Positions 10,263-20,105 of a stretch of 64,000 nucleotides of DNA are shown in pieces. A program made the position numbers and the translations under genes. Every line of letters starts with the position of its first letter. Positions within the stretch are counted from its first letter, which is position 1. Below the pieces are notes generated by a model. It did no database searches. It saw nothing but the letters and a program-made list of their open reading frames with translations, and was not told where the DNA came from. Source of the stretch: Vibrio vulnificus NBRC 15645 = ATCC 27562 (lineage in GTDB: Bacteria > Pseudomonadota > Gammaproteobacteria > Enterobacterales > Vibrionaceae). The DNA lies in the NCBI RefSeq assembly GCF_002224265.1, contig NZ_CP012882.1, positions 1,612,001 through 1,676,000 on the forward strand, given 5' to 3'.

Positions 10263-10281
10263 ACGCTCCCTTCACCCAATG

Positions 10282-10307
10282 AAAAAGCGCCATTGTGGCG
10301 CTTTTTG
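10282..10307 (+). terminator. Terminator of ppsA
   Basis: Stem AAAAAGCGCCA / TGGCGCTTTTT, with the A and T runs forming part of the hairpin, 20 bases after the ppsA stop. Confidence 0.85.
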
Positions 10308-10438
10308 TTCTCTATATCGAGAGACAAAAACAGTACGACGATTCCGCCAAATTAATTTGATAAAAACACCTCACAGTAAGAATTTTTTTCCTCCACCCTC
10401 GGTCATCTTGATGCTATTTATTGTGGAGAAAAAGCAAA

Positions 10439-10903
10439 ATGAAAAAACAAAACACTGACTTAGGCACGCAAGGCCTAGGCTATCTTCTTGGTGTATTTGG
10501 GGTGGTATTGGTTTTATTGTGGATTGGTGTTTATAAGTTTACCCCAACGGAAGCCAAGCTTATTGAACCCTTGGTCGTGAACCATCCATTAATGAGTTGG
10601 TTGTACAACCTCTTCTCTGTACAAATGGTCTCTAACTTTATCGGTGCAACGGAAATTATTGTTGCGATTGGTTTGGTTATCGGTCTGAAGAAGCCGCAGA
10701 TTGGTTACTGGTCTGGCATTGCAGCTAGCGTTATTTTCGTTGCAACGCTGAGCTTTTTGCTCACCACACCCAATGCGTGGAAAGTCTCAGATGGGATTTT
10801 GGTCACGAACTTCTTCCTAGTGAAAGATATTCTGTTTCTTGCGGTGGCAATCAGTGTAATTGAGCGCAGTAAGGCATTGATGTTGAAGGAACAACAATCT
10901 TAG
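10439..10903 (+). CDS. DUF417 family inner membrane protein
   Basis: A 154-residue polytopic protein with four predicted membrane segments: GYLLGVFGVVLVLLWIGVY, FIGATEIIVAIGLVIGL, SGIAASVIFVATLSFLL and KDILFLAVAISVIE. These and the loop KFTPTEAKLIEPLVVNHP match the DUF417/YkgB family, whose members are often linked to oxidative or chlorine stress. A TTG-initiated frame opens at 10421, but GGAG places the start at the ATG at 10439 (MKKQNTDLG). It stands alone between two terminators. Biochemical role unknown. Confidence 0.85.
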   Translation: MKKQNTDLGTQGLGYLLGVFGVVLVLLWIGVYKFTPTEAKLIEPLVVNHPLMSWLYNLFSVQMVSNFIGATEIIVAIGLVIGLKKPQIGYWSGIAASVIFVATLSFLLTTPNAWKVSDGILVTNFFLVKDILFLAVAISVIERSKALMLKEQQS

Positions 10904-10916
10904 TCCCCTTCAAAAC

Positions 10917-10955
10917 AACCAAGATGGTTTGCATGACAAACCATCTTGGTTTCTT
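10917..10955. terminator. Bidirectional terminator between the DUF417 gene and proV
   Basis: A 15-bp perfect stem (AACCAAGATGGTTTG and its complement) with a 5-base loop lies between the convergent DUF417 and proV genes, with T-rich tails on both strands. Confidence 0.8.
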
Positions 10956-10985
10956 ACTCCACTATTGAGTGAGTATCACTAAAAA

Positions 10986-12179
10986 CTACGCCAAGCCATT
11001 CGCCGATGCGCTGCTTTGGTAGTTGCCAAGCAATGCCTGATAGATATGTTCCGTATCGAGCACGCCAACAAATTGATCATCTTCTGCCAACAAAATCGGC
11101 TGCCTGTTTTTCTTTTTCAACGCGATCATCTCGCGCATATCCAGATCAGGTGAAGCGACAAGAAGCACATTGTCATCAACCACTGGATCTTGCTGCTCAC
11201 AAGGCCAAGCCAGCAGACGCTTGTCTGAATTGCGTAAGGTCATCTGCTTGTCCGACTGCTCCAACCACAAATCCTGCCTACCACACACTTGCCATGCGCC
11301 ATCAGTCTGCGTCAATGATTCTTTGCTGAGCATCAAAGTACGCCCTTTCAGTACATTGAGAGGATTGGTGTGGGCCACGAAATCCTTCACATAATCGGTT
11401 TCTGGTGACAACACAATCTCTTCTGGCGCGCCATGCTGTATCAAGCAACCGGATTCCATGATCGCAATGTTGTTACCAATTTTTAGTGCTTCGTCTAAAT
11501 CATGGCTAACAAAGAGAATGGTTTTGTTCATTTTTTTCTGCAGTTGAATCAGTTCATCTTGCAACTGAGCGCGAATCAACGGATCTAGGGCGGAAAAAGG
11601 TTCGTCCATCAAGAGAATATCGGTGTCCATCGCGAACGCTCTCGCTAGGCCAACACGTTGCTGCATGCCTCCCGACAGTTCATGTGGATACTTATCCTGC
11701 CATTCCGAAAGCCCCACCATTTCAAGCTGTTCTTTGGCTTTTTTACGGCGTTGCTTTTTCGCCATGCCTTGCATTTCTAGGCCAAACGCAACATTGTCGA
11801 GTACCGTGAGCCAAGGCATCAGCGCAAACTTTTGGAAAACCATGGAAACACGATGCGTTCGTAAATGCCTTAACGTTGCTTCGTCACATTGTGCTAGATC
11901 GACCTGTTGGTCCCCATCTTTTATACGCAACGACCCACGAGAAATGCTGTTCAAACCATTCACCGCTCGCAATAAGCTCGACTTACCAGAACCGGACAAA
12001 CCCATCAACACACAGATTTCGCCTTCTTTGATTGAGAGAGAAACCTTGTTCACCCCCACCACTTGGCCTGCTTCATCAATGATTTCTTGGCGCGTTTTAC
12101 CTTGATCGAGCAGCGCCAAAGCGTGCTCTGGCTTGTCGCCAAAAACCACATCAACATTCTCAATTGTAATGGCATCCAT
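10986..12179 (-). CDS. proV: Glycine betaine/choline ABC transporter ATPase
   Basis: ATP-binding subunit, 397 residues, of the quaternary-amine importer encoded with proW and proX. Walker A is GLSGSGKSSLLRAVNG (about 58-65), the signature LSGGMQQRVGLARA, Walker B ILLMDEPFSALD, and the switch His lies in FVSHDLDEALKIG. A C-terminal CBS-like regulatory region follows (about 280-390), as in the ProV/OpuAA group. It starts 2 bases after proW ends. Last gene of betIBA-proXWV, so choline or glycine betaine are the likely cargo. Named by homology and operon position. Confidence 0.92.
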   Translation of the reverse strand: MDAITIENVDVVFGDKPEHALALLDQGKTRQEIIDEAGQVVGVNKVSLSIKEGEICVLMGLSGSGKSSLLRAVNGLNSISRGSLRIKDGDQQVDLAQCDEATLRHLRTHRVSMVFQKFALMPWLTVLDNVAFGLEMQGMAKKQRRKKAKEQLEMVGLSEWQDKYPHELSGGMQQRVGLARAFAMDTDILLMDEPFSALDPLIRAQLQDELIQLQKKMNKTILFVSHDLDEALKIGNNIAIMESGCLIQHGAPEEIVLSPETDYVKDFVAHTNPLNVLKGRTLMLSKESLTQTDGAWQVCGRQDLWLEQSDKQMTLRNSDKRLLAWPCEQQDPVVDDNVLLVASPDLDMREMIALKKKNRQPILLAEDDQFVGVLDTEHIYQALLGNYQSSASANGLA

Positions 12180-12181
12180 GA

Positions 12182-13024
12182 TTAAGCCTCCTTCTGCTGA
12201 GGTATTTTACAAAGGCGATCCAAAATTATCGCCACCAGAACGATCGCCAAACCGGCTTCAAAACCTTGAGCGATGTTCACCGTGTTGAGCGCGCGAACCA
12301 CAGGTTTGCCTAATCCATCCGCACCAACGAGCGCAGCAATCACCACCATCGAAAGCGACAACATAATGCACTGAGTAATACCGGCCATTATGCTAGGCAA
12401 AGCAGCAGGCAGTTCTACTTTAAGCAGTAACTTGAGTCGGTTAGCGCCAAAAGCTTTGCCCGCTTCAACCAGCTCTTCAGGCACTTTGGTAATGCCGAGG
12501 TAGGTCAAACGTATCGGCGCGGCGATAGCAAAAATAATGGTTGAGATAAGCCCAGGTACAATGCCTAAGCCAAATAACACCAAGGTAGGAATCAAGTAAA
12601 CGAAAGTCGGCACGGTTTGCATCAGGTCAAGTATTGGCCTTAGCAAGGTGTATATCCAACGACGATGCGCAGCCATGATCCCAATCGGCACACCAATTAA
12701 TACGGAAATCGTTGTCGCGGCGAAGACCAAAACAAAGGTTTCCAGCATTTCTTGCCAGTAGCCAAGATTTAAAATGGTCAGCAGAGCCAAGACCACAAAG
12801 AGGACTAACCCAATACTGCGATGCAGAAACCAAGCGATCAGTGCTGTAGCGATAATTGGCATCGCTGGCGGCATCCATTTAAATAGGTCCACAACGAATA
12901 AAATGATGCTTTCCAAAAAGAAAGCGACCGCATCAAAAAAACCGGCTGCGTTGAGTGTTAACCAATCGACGCCCATTTCCATCCACTCACCGAACGGGAG
13001 TTTGTTTTCAGTTATAAAGTTCAC
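12182..13024 (-). CDS. proW: Glycine betaine/choline ABC transporter permease
   Basis: Inner-membrane permease, 280 residues, with an N-terminal amphipathic region and about six membrane segments. The coupling-loop motif EAGKAFGANRLKLLLKVELPAALPSIMAGI is the binding-protein-dependent permease signature that contacts ProV. It lies between proX and proV in one minus-strand operon, with a stable hairpin in the proX-proW gap. Works with ProX and ProV in osmoprotectant uptake. Confidence 0.92.
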   Translation of the reverse strand: MNFITENKLPFGEWMEMGVDWLTLNAAGFFDAVAFFLESIILFVVDLFKWMPPAMPIIATALIAWFLHRSIGLVLFVVLALLTILNLGYWQEMLETFVLVFAATTISVLIGVPIGIMAAHRRWIYTLLRPILDLMQTVPTFVYLIPTLVLFGLGIVPGLISTIIFAIAAPIRLTYLGITKVPEELVEAGKAFGANRLKLLLKVELPAALPSIMAGITQCIMLSLSMVVIAALVGADGLGKPVVRALNTVNIAQGFEAGLAIVLVAIILDRLCKIPQQKEA

Positions 13025-13044
13025 TGTATTGCCTTTGTTTTGTT

Positions 13045-13067
13045 GGGCGGGCTGTCGATTGCCCGCC
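13045..13067 (-). other. Intercistronic hairpin between proX and proW
   Basis: GGCGGGC / GCCCGCC stem with an 8-base loop, inside the 55-base proX-proW gap and lacking a U-tract. Such structures commonly protect the binding-protein message from 3' decay and so raise its level relative to the permease. That role is inferred here. Confidence 0.5.
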
Positions 13068-13079
13068 TATCGGTATCTC

Positions 13080-14018
13080 TTAAGCTTGTGTGTTTACGTA
13101 GTCAATCACGGCTTGAGCTGCTGGTTTGCCCTCTAGCGTTTTTACGCCTTCAAGCCACGCTTTTATCTGCTCTGGGTGCTGCTTTAGCCAGTTCAACGCC
13201 GCCTTGGCAGGTTTCTCTTTTTGGTTGAGAATGGCTTCCATGAGCTGGTTTTCCATTTCTAAGCTGAACGTCAGGTTTTGCAGCAACTGACCTACATTCG
13301 GACACGCAGAGAGATAACCCTCTCGCACATTGGTGTAGACATTGGCGCCGCCGTAGTTTGGCCCAAAGAAGTCATCCCCTCCCGACAGGTACACCATCTC
13401 TACATTGCTGTTCATTGGATGCGGAGCCCAACCCAGATAGACGATCCATTGGTTTCGGCGCACTGCTCTCGCCACTTGCGACACCATGCCTGCTTCACTG
13501 GATTCCACCAAGCTGAATCCTTTTAAATCAAAGGCGTTTTGGTCAATCATGCTTTGAATTAGGCGGTTGCCATCGTTACCGGGTTCAATGCCGTAGATAC
13601 GATTTTTGAACTTATCTGCGTACTTGCTGATATCGGCAAAGCTCTGCACGCCTTGCTCATAGACATATTTAGGTACCGCTAAGGTGTACTTAGCGCCTTC
13701 AAGATTGGCTTTGACTGTCTCCACTTCCCCTGAGTCTCGGTATTTCGCGATATCCCCTTCCATGGTTGGCATCCAGTTTCCGAGAAAGACATCCACATCA
13801 CCGTTGGCCATTGACGAATAGGTCACAGGAACAGAAAGCAGATCCGTTTTGGTTTGATACCCCATTCCTTTGAGCAGCTGGCTAGTCACTGCGGTTGTTG
13901 CTGTGATATCGGTCCAGCCGACATCCGCAAAACGGACTGTTTGGCATTGATTGGCAGCGGCGGTAAACGAAAAGGCACTCAGGGCCAAGATTGAAAGTGT
14001 TTTTGTCGTCATAGACAT
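13080..14018 (-). CDS. proX: Glycine betaine/choline-binding periplasmic protein
   Basis: Substrate-binding protein of the ProXWV importer, 312 residues. The signal peptide is MSMTTKTLSILALSAFSFTA, cleaved near AANQ. The mature part begins CQTVRFADVGWTDITATTA, typical of OpuAC-type quaternary-amine binding proteins, with aromatic residues available for a cation-binding box. The frame is open to 14129, which would overlap betA. AAGGA upstream of 14018 and the signal peptide fix the start there. It follows betA by 56 bases. Confidence 0.93.
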   Translation of the reverse strand: MSMTTKTLSILALSAFSFTAAANQCQTVRFADVGWTDITATTAVTSQLLKGMGYQTKTDLLSVPVTYSSMANGDVDVFLGNWMPTMEGDIAKYRDSGEVETVKANLEGAKYTLAVPKYVYEQGVQSFADISKYADKFKNRIYGIEPGNDGNRLIQSMIDQNAFDLKGFSLVESSEAGMVSQVARAVRRNQWIVYLGWAPHPMNSNVEMVYLSGGDDFFGPNYGGANVYTNVREGYLSACPNVGQLLQNLTFSLEMENQLMEAILNQKEKPAKAALNWLKQHPEQIKAWLEGVKTLEGKPAAQAVIDYVNTQA

Positions 14019-14074
14019 TGTTTTTTCCTTGTAATGATTACTGACTTTTATGAGGGCACGCTGTTTGGCGTGGC

Positions 14075-15757
14075 TTATCTCATCGGCTCTCCAGTCCGCT
14101 GCTGAGTTTCCCAACTCGGGGCTAGCCAAACCTTTGAGCGCTGCGGAGGCAACGGCTGTTTATGCAAAATTAAATCGGCGGCTCTTTCCGCCACCATGAT
14201 GGTAGGCGCATTAAGATTGCCGTTAGGAATCGAGGGAAAAACGGAGGAGTCCACTACGCGCAGGTTGGTGATCCCTCGTACACGACACTCTTCATCGAGC
14301 ACCGCCATTGGGTCATCGTCTGCGCCCATTTTGCATGAGCATGAAGGGTGATACGCGCTCTCGACGTTCTCTTTCACCCACTGATCGATTTCCGCATCGG
14401 TCGCGACATTGATGCCGGGCTGTATCTCTTCACCACGGAACGCATCCATTGCTGGCTGTGCCAAAATTTCGCGAGTAAGGCGGATACAATCTCGCCAATC
14501 TTGACGATCGCGCTCGGTCGATAAGTAGTTAAACTGAATTTTGGGTTTGTCCAATGGATTGGCTGAGACGATCTCAACACGGCCTCGGCTCTCAGGCTTG
14601 TTTGGCCCAACATGGACTTGGAAGCCATGACCATCAAAGGCGGCTTGTCCATCGTAACGCATTGCCGCGGGCAAAAAGTGGTACTGAATATTCGGCCATT
14701 TTAAACCTGCACGAGAGCGAATAAAGGCGCAAGACTCAAAGTGATTGGTCGCCCCAAGCCCTTTGCGCGTTAAAATCCACTCGGCTCCAATCAACCCTTT
14801 GCTGAACCAGTCCAATTTTCCATTCAATGTGATGGGCTTTTGACAATGGTATTGGAAATAGACTTCGAGATGGTCTTGCAAGTTTTGTCCAACGCCTGGC
14901 AGATGGTGAACGGGCGTCACCCCCGCCTTATCAAGTACCGTTTTAGGGCCAATGCCAGACAGCTGTAACAGTTGCACCGAGCCAATCGAACCCGCACTGG
15001 AAATCACTTCATTTTTGGCAAAACAAGTACGCAGTTCGCCTGCCAGTTCAAACTCGACCCCTACGGCACGCTTTTCTTCCAGTAAGATACGTTGAACCAC
15101 AACGCCTTTGATCAGTTTGAAATTGCTTCTTTTTTTGGCACGGCTTAAGTATGCGTTTGAGGTTGAAGCTCGCACACCATTTTTAACCGTCATATGCATC
15201 GGACCAAAGCCTTCTTGTTGGTAGCCATTGTAGTCCGATGTTTCTGGGTATCCGGCCTCCTTACCCGCGTCAATGAACGCGCGATAGAGTGGATTCAGCG
15301 TCATCTTATTGCCAGCACAGGTACTTAATGGCCCATCGCCACCGCGATACTCATCTTCCCCCTCAACCCAGTTTTCTGCTCGACGGAAATACGGCAGACA
15401 CGCTTGGTAATTCCAACCTTTTGCACCCTGCTCTTCCCATTCATCAAAATCACAGGCGTGACCACGAACATAAACCATGCCGTTGATGGAGGAACTGCCT
15501 CCGAGCACTTTCCCTCTTGGGCAATGTAAACGGCGGCCATCTAAGTTCGCTTCTACATCGGTTTCAAATTGCCAAGCGTACTTCTCTGAGTTCATAGGGT
15601 AAGAGAGCGCCGTTGGCATTTGAATGAAAATACTCTTGTCGGAACCGCCCGCTTCGAGTAATAAAACACTGTGATCACCACTCTCTGATAGTCGATCCGC
15701 TAGCACACAGCCAGCGGAACCCGCACCGACGATAATGTAATCGTAGTGTTGCTGCAT
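14075..15757 (-). CDS. betA: Choline dehydrogenase
   Basis: Membrane-associated FAD enzyme of the GMC family, 560 residues, oxidising choline to betaine aldehyde and on to glycine betaine. Visible motifs: FAD-binding [19 protein letters not shown] at 6-24, GMC signature [15 protein letters not shown] near 83, second signature [16 protein letters not shown] near 255, and the C-terminal catalytic region [15 protein letters not shown] with an active-site His, then [17 protein letters not shown]. Third gene of the bet operon, 24 bases after betB. Confidence 0.95.
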   Translation of the reverse strand: MQQHYDYIIVGAGSAGCVLADRLSESGDHSVLLLEAGGSDKSIFIQMPTALSYPMNSEKYAWQFETDVEANLDGRRLHCPRGKVLGGSSSINGMVYVRGHACDFDEWEEQGAKGWNYQACLPYFRRAENWVEGEDEYRGGDGPLSTCAGNKMTLNPLYRAFIDAGKEAGYPETSDYNGYQQEGFGPMHMTVKNGVRASTSNAYLSRAKKRSNFKLIKGVVVQRILLEEKRAVGVEFELAGELRTCFAKNEVISSAGSIGSVQLLQLSGIGPKTVLDKAGVTPVHHLPGVGQNLQDHLEVYFQYHCQKPITLNGKLDWFSKGLIGAEWILTRKGLGATNHFESCAFIRSRAGLKWPNIQYHFLPAAMRYDGQAAFDGHGFQVHVGPNKPESRGRVEIVSANPLDKPKIQFNYLSTERDRQDWRDCIRLTREILAQPAMDAFRGEEIQPGINVATDAEIDQWVKENVESAYHPSCSCKMGADDDPMAVLDEECRVRGITNLRVVDSSVFPSIPNGNLNAPTIMVAERAADLILHKQPLPPQRSKVWLAPSWETQQRTGEPMR

Positions 15758-15781
15758 CTTTTTCTCCTAACTATTGATTGA

Positions 15782-17242
15782 TTAAGCGTAAGGGGAGTCG
15801 AACGCACCCAGTTCGACAAACACGCTTTTGGTCTGCGTATAGTGCAGTAACGTCTCTTGGCCATTTTCGCGACCAATGCCCGACAGCTTGTAGCCACCCA
15901 CCGGCATCTCTGCGGGTGAATTTCCCCAAGTGTTTATCCAGCAGATGCCCGCTTGCAGTTGATGAATGACGCTATGGGCTTTGGATAGATTTTGCGTAAA
16001 TACCCCAGCGGCCAAGCCGTATTGAGTGTTATTCGCGCGAGCAATGACTTCATCTTCGTCATCAAACACCAGCACTGACATGACAGGTCCAAAGATTTCA
16101 TTTTGCACATGAGGCATCTCATCGCGGCAATCGACAAAGACGGTAGGCGCAACAAAACACCCTTTCTCTAGCCCTCTTTCCGTCACTTGGAAACCACCAG
16201 TGAGCAACGTTGCACCGCTCTCTTTCGCACTGGAAATAGCACCGAGTACTTTTTCTAGATGCGATTTAGAAATCAGTGAGCCAATTTGCGTTTCCATGTT
16301 CATCGGATCGCCGACTATGAGCTTTTCCGTGCGTTCTTTTAGCTGTTCAACAAACGCGTCGTACATCGCTCGTTGAACATAAACTCGCGTGCCATGGGTA
16401 CATACCTCACCTTGAGTGTAAAAATTTGCCACCATTGCTGCCGAGACAGCATCATCGAGATCGGTATCATCGAAAATAATCAAGGGCGATTTCCCCCCCA
16501 ATTCCATGGTGACGGGTTTGAGTGTCGCAGCGCTGTCGGCCATCACTTTCTTGCCAGTGCCGGACTCACCAGTGAATGAGACTTTGGCGATTTCAGGATG
16601 CGCGGTGAGCATTTGCCCAACACGATAGTCGCCTTGAACAACGTTAAACACGCCATCAGGTACGCCCGCTTGCGTAAAGAGTTCAGCCAGTTTGAGTGCC
16701 GAAAGTGGCGTTTCTTCTGAGGGTTTAAAGATCATCGCGTTGCCAGCGGCTAATGCAGGCGCGGCTTTCCACATTGCAATTTGAATCGGGTAATTCCAAG
16801 CGCCGATGCCGGCACAAATGCCCAGAGGTTCTCTTCTGGTGTAAAAAAACTGATTCGAACCAAGGGATTGTTGCTCGCCACCTAAGCCATTCGCTAATCC
16901 AGCAAAATACTCGATAACATCTGCGCCAGTGGCAATGTCAACCACACTCGCTTCTTGAATTGGTTTGCCCGTATCGCGCACTTCCAACTCTGCCAGTTCA
17001 TCATTGTGATCGCGAATCAGCTGCGCCGCTTTGAGTAAGCATCGGCTGCGCTCGGCAGCGCTCATAGATGACCACACAGAAAAGCCAAGCTTCGCGCTCT
17101 CGATGGCGTCAGCTAACACCCTTTCGTCGGCTTGCTCGATGTGCGCTAACACTTCTCCGGTTGCTGGATTTAAGGTCGCAAAAGATTCGCCAGTCTCACC
17201 AACGAAAGGCTCCCCTCCAATGTAATGTGCTGTAACTTCCAT
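15782..17242 (-). CDS. betB: Betaine aldehyde dehydrogenase
   Basis: NAD(P)-dependent aldehyde dehydrogenase, 486 residues, making glycine betaine from betaine aldehyde. The catalytic Glu lies in [16 protein letters not shown] (about residue 250) and the nucleophilic Cys in [12 protein letters not shown] (about 285). The cofactor segment [23 protein letters not shown] near 145 is characteristic of BADH. It lies 18 bases after betI and 24 bases before betA. Confidence 0.95.
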   Translation of the reverse strand: MEVTAHYIGGEPFVGETGESFATLNPATGEVLAHIEQADERVLADAIESAKLGFSVWSSMSAAERSRCLLKAAQLIRDHNDELAELEVRDTGKPIQEASVVDIATGADVIEYFAGLANGLGGEQQSLGSNQFFYTRREPLGICAGIGAWNYPIQIAMWKAAPALAAGNAMIFKPSEETPLSALKLAELFTQAGVPDGVFNVVQGDYRVGQMLTAHPEIAKVSFTGESGTGKKVMADSAATLKPVTMELGGKSPLIIFDDTDLDDAVSAAMVANFYTQGEVCTHGTRVYVQRAMYDAFVEQLKERTEKLIVGDPMNMETQIGSLISKSHLEKVLGAISSAKESGATLLTGGFQVTERGLEKGCFVAPTVFVDCRDEMPHVQNEIFGPVMSVLVFDDEDEVIARANNTQYGLAAGVFTQNLSKAHSVIHQLQAGICWINTWGNSPAEMPVGGYKLSGIGRENGQETLLHYTQTKSVFVELGAFDSPYA

Positions 17243-17260
17243 CTGAAATTTGACTCTAGG

Positions 17261-17857
17261 TTATTGTTGTGAATAAAACGTGAGCTGTTTTTCTAAATAA
17301 TCGTTAATAATGATGCGCGCTTTATCCGCATTAATACCTTCAGGATTAAGCGCTCCACGCAGCCAGATCCCGTCGATAAGCGCGGCAATGCCTTGGGCGA
17401 CAATGTCGGCTTGCTCTTTGCTCATCAACGCTTTGAGTTCTCGCTTTAAATGTGAAAGCAAGCGCTTTTCATTAACGCGCTGTAAACGCTTTAACGCTTC
17501 GTCATGCATGGAATAAGACCAAAACGCCAACCATGTTTTGATCACCTTGCTTTCAGATTGAAAGCCAACGAAATTAGCATCCAATATCGCGTTGATTCTC
17601 TGCATATGCGCCTGCTTCGGTAGTGAATTCAAGCGTTTTGTTGCATCACAAGATAGCTGCCTCAAAATATCGCGCATCGTTTCTTCAAGCAGTCCATGCT
17701 TACCACCAAAGTAGTGGTTGATGATGCCACTAGAGACACCAGCCTCTTGGCTAATCAAAGAAACACTGGCTCCGTGCAAGCCCACACGGTCAATGACCGT
17801 CATGGTCGCACTCACTAATTGTGGCCTGCGAATCTTTGGCATTCCTACCTTGGGCAT
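17261..17857 (-). CDS. betI: TetR-family repressor of choline-betaine genes
   Basis: A 198-residue choline-responsive TetR repressor. The HTH ([32 protein letters not shown]) lies at 30-60 and the first residues, [18 protein letters not shown], closely follow E. coli BetI. First gene of betIBA-proXWV, as in other vibrios. In V. harveyi this operon is also activated by the quorum-sensing regulator LuxR; no full LuxR-type box was evident to me here. Confidence 0.94.
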   Translation of the reverse strand: MPKVGMPKIRRPQLVSATMTVIDRVGLHGASVSLISQEAGVSSGIINHYFGGKHGLLEETMRDILRQLSCDATKRLNSLPKQAHMQRINAILDANFVGFQSESKVIKTWLAFWSYSMHDEALKRLQRVNEKRLLSHLKRELKALMSKEQADIVAQGIAALIDGIWLRGALNPEGINADKARIIINDYLEKQLTFYSQQ

Positions 17858-18316
17858 CCGTGCTCCTTTTTTTATTTGAACGATTAGTTAAATTAAAATG
17901 GCACAAAAATAATTAGATCTCAAACCATAAAGCCACTTTTACCGTCGATCATAAAGCTCAATCACCCAACAAACCCATACACAATTCAACACATCCAACG
18001 CCACTCGCGCACAAAAACCAAACAAAAATGAAATTCTTAACACATTGTTTTTAAAGGAAAGCAGCTAAACCTAGTAACAAAACACGATAATTAACACCCA
18101 ATTCACCAATTAACCTCTATTTGTTAACAAATAAAAAATTAAAAGAAATTTACTTAGACATCGAATCATTTAACGTTTTAGAATTGCCCTCTCTTAACTG
18201 AGTGAGAGATGGAGTATTGGATGGTGGGCGAAAGCAGTTCTGTGCATTCTGTTTTTCGTTATTCACACTCCGAACCGCTATTCGCACAACATACCTAAAG
18301 GTGGAGCCGTCCTTCT
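17858..18316. promoter_or_regulatory. betI upstream region
   Basis: An AT-rich gap of 459 bases between divergent betI and the TPR protein. Close to betI, TTGAAC-5-GTTAAA at 17876-17892 is a weak candidate BetI operator. A perfect 16-bp palindrome, TATTTGTTAACAAATA, lies at 18118-18133, nearer the rightward gene. I found no gene or RNA in the gap. Confidence 0.35.
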
Positions 18317-19165
18317 ATGCGAGTTTTATTCATGTTTATGATGCTAATCAGCATCAACTTGCCCGCACAGGCCGAGCAGCAAACGTATTCCGACAGTGAG
18401 TTGCTCGATAGGCCATTAATGGAGAGATACATCCTTGATGAGCTCAAATCGCTAAGACAAGATCAACAAGACTTAGAAAAGCGATTAACCGTTCAGTTTA
18501 CGGAGCGCGAACTCTCGGTAGCCGATAAGTCACTAAACTATGCCAATGTGACAGTGACTTACTTCTTCTACATCATTGCCGGTGTTGCTTCTCTTGTCGC
18601 CTTTGTTGGCTGGCAATCATTAAGGGAGTTAAAAAACAACACCAAAGCAATGGCCGATAAAAGGCTAGAAACCATTGCAGAGAAGTATGAGAAGAAGTTC
18701 ATTGCGTTAGAAAGAGATTTGAAACGCAAAACACGCATCATCAGTGAAAACAACCGGGAGATCGAAATCATCAATGAGATTCATAATCTCTGGTTGAGAG
18801 CGCAAAGTATGCCAACCGCTGAGCAGCGTATTGATGTGTACGATGAGATTCTGGCGATAAGGCCGGGCGACCTAGAGGCCGTGACCTACAAAGCCGATGC
18901 TGCAATGGAAATCAAAGAGTACAACTGGGCACTCAGTCTTTGTAACCGCGTACTGGATATGGACAGTTCTAATGCCCCCGCGCTCTACCAAAGAGCCTGT
19001 GCATATTCTCGTCTGGGTTTGGAAGAGCAGTCGATCGAAGATCTCGAACGAGCAATCGAAGCAAGCCCATCGATACGTGACCTCATCGCCAATGAGCCCG
19101 ATTTAGAACCATTACACGGTAACCCAAGCTTTGATCGCATGCTGACAAAAGGGCAAGAGAGTTAA
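18317..19165 (+). CDS. Membrane-anchored TPR protein
   Basis: A 282-residue protein of unknown function. It has a signal peptide-like N-terminus (residues 1-19, ending AQAEQQ), a charged coiled-coil stretch (about 35-60) and one membrane segment at about 79-99 (VTYFFYIIAGVASLVAFVGW). A second coiled coil (110-150) follows, then TPR-like helices (about 165-260, YDEILAIRPGDLEAVTYKAD and CNRVLDMDSSNAPALYQRAC). The C-terminal TPRs probably face the cytoplasm if the signal is cleaved and the single segment spans once; orientation is inferred. GGTGGAG lies 12 bases before the ATG. No operon partner. Confidence 0.75.
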   Translation: MRVLFMFMMLISINLPAQAEQQTYSDSELLDRPLMERYILDELKSLRQDQQDLEKRLTVQFTERELSVADKSLNYANVTVTYFFYIIAGVASLVAFVGWQSLRELKNNTKAMADKRLETIAEKYEKKFIALERDLKRKTRIISENNREIEIINEIHNLWLRAQSMPTAEQRIDVYDEILAIRPGDLEAVTYKADAAMEIKEYNWALSLCNRVLDMDSSNAPALYQRACAYSRLGLEEQSIEDLERAIEASPSIRDLIANEPDLEPLHGNPSFDRMLTKGQES

Positions 19166-19211
19166 TTTAGAAGGCTAGAAACGTCAAATCTAGCCGTAAC
19201 TCATGGAGATA

Positions 19212-19240
19212 CAACTCGAGGCAACTAATGCCTCGAGTTG
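19212..19240. terminator. Perfect 12-bp hairpin between convergent genes
   Basis: CAACTCGAGGCA and its exact complement flank a 5-base loop, 46 bases after the TPR gene and just past the end of the 44-residue gene on the other strand. There is no clear U-tract on either strand, so it could be an RNA-end stabiliser rather than an intrinsic terminator. Confidence 0.5.
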
Positions 19241-19247
19241 CTGTTCA

Positions 19248-19382
19248 CTACAAGCCAAAAAAGCGGGTGAACCATGTGATTTCACCAAACGCAATTAAGT
19301 CGTAAATAGTGAAGAAAATTGCGCAGATTACCGCAAGTTTAATAAGCTTAATGGCAATTAACATCCTACTTTCTTCCATCAT
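19248..19382 (-). CDS. Small single-pass membrane protein, 44 residues
   Basis: Minus-strand frame encoding a 44-residue protein that starts MMEESRMLIAIKLIKLA and ends TRFFGL. Residues 8-28 form a hydrophobic helix (AIKLIKLAVICAIFFTIYDL), with acidic residues before it and aromatic residues after. The start could be either of the tandem ATGs or Met7; no strong ribosome-binding site is visible before the first. It lies between convergent genes and ends just before a strong hairpin. Its composition looks like a genuine small membrane protein, but no family is recognised. Confidence 0.5.
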   Translation of the reverse strand: MMEESRMLIAIKLIKLAVICAIFFTIYDLIAFGEITWFTRFFGL

Positions 19383-19439
19383 TTTCGTTGCGCACAGTGT
19401 AGCGGAAAGGTGAATAGAAACAATCAAAACAACCTGTGG

Positions 19440-20105
19440 TTAGCTTTGATTCCACCGTACCGTTTGAAGAATAAACCGCTCGGGATCGATAAAACCACTG
19501 AAAATGGGATGTCGCTCCGTATACCCTGCCATCCAACGCTCATCACCACTGCTTGGATAATCCGCTTTTTCTCCCAAACGTAACGCAAAATGCAGATGAG
19601 AGACCGTACCTATCCCATAACTCTCAGAGGGCTCGGCAATATAGCCGACAATATCCCCTCGTTTGATTGGCCCTAGTTCCACCATGTCACTTTTGAGAGA
19701 TAAATGGCCATAAAGTGAATACAGCGATTCCTTACTGTGATCAATAACCACGAGGCCTGCGTAGCCATCCATTTCACCGGAAAAGCTCACCACACCGTCC
19801 GCCGCTGCGTACACTGGCGAACCCGGTTCTACCCTATAATCTATTGCTGCATGATGGAGGTTGGGATATCGAGTGGAGGTATTAAAAGACGCATAGTTCT
19901 GCAATAAAGAACGATTATCGAGTGGAAACAAATACGGTTGGTTCATCACATCGACCACAACCTGCAACTCGCCATGCACATGGTCTAACTCTTTCTCCGC
20001 TTTAACACGGTAGTTTTCTGAGTACGTTTTTGCGCCCCAAAACAAAAAAAACATTACTAAAAGCGTGACAAACGTCCATGTCAGCTTCTTACTTCGTTGA
20101 TTCAT
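19440..20105 (-). CDS. M23 family metallopeptidase, membrane anchored
   Basis: A 221-residue LytM-type peptidase. A single N-terminal membrane segment (residues 9-28, LTWTFVTLLVMFFLFWGA) anchors it with the catalytic domain in the periplasm. The M23 zinc motifs are present: HHAAIDY (HxxxD) near residue 85 and SHLHFALR (HxH) near 170, with the YSLYGHLS segment between. All catalytic residues appear intact, so a peptidoglycan endopeptidase is likely. The N-terminus lacks the coiled coil of EnvC/NlpD activators. Monocistronic. Confidence 0.87.
   Translation of the reverse strand: MNQRSKKLTWTFVTLLVMFFLFWGAKTYSENYRVKAEKELDHVHGELQVVVDVMNQPYLFPLDNRSLLQNYASFNTSTRYPNLHHAAIDYRVEPGSPVYAAADGVVSFSGEMDGYAGLVVIDHSKESLYSLYGHLSLKSDMVELGPIKRGDIVGYIAEPSESYGIGTVSHLHFALRLGEKADYPSSGDERWMAGYTERHPIFSGFIDPERFILQTVRWNQS

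Noticed and set aside
17876..17892. Clear BetI operator
   Set aside because: TTGAAC-5-GTTAAA is only weakly like the BetI consensus. It is mentioned in the intergenic entry but not claimed as a site.
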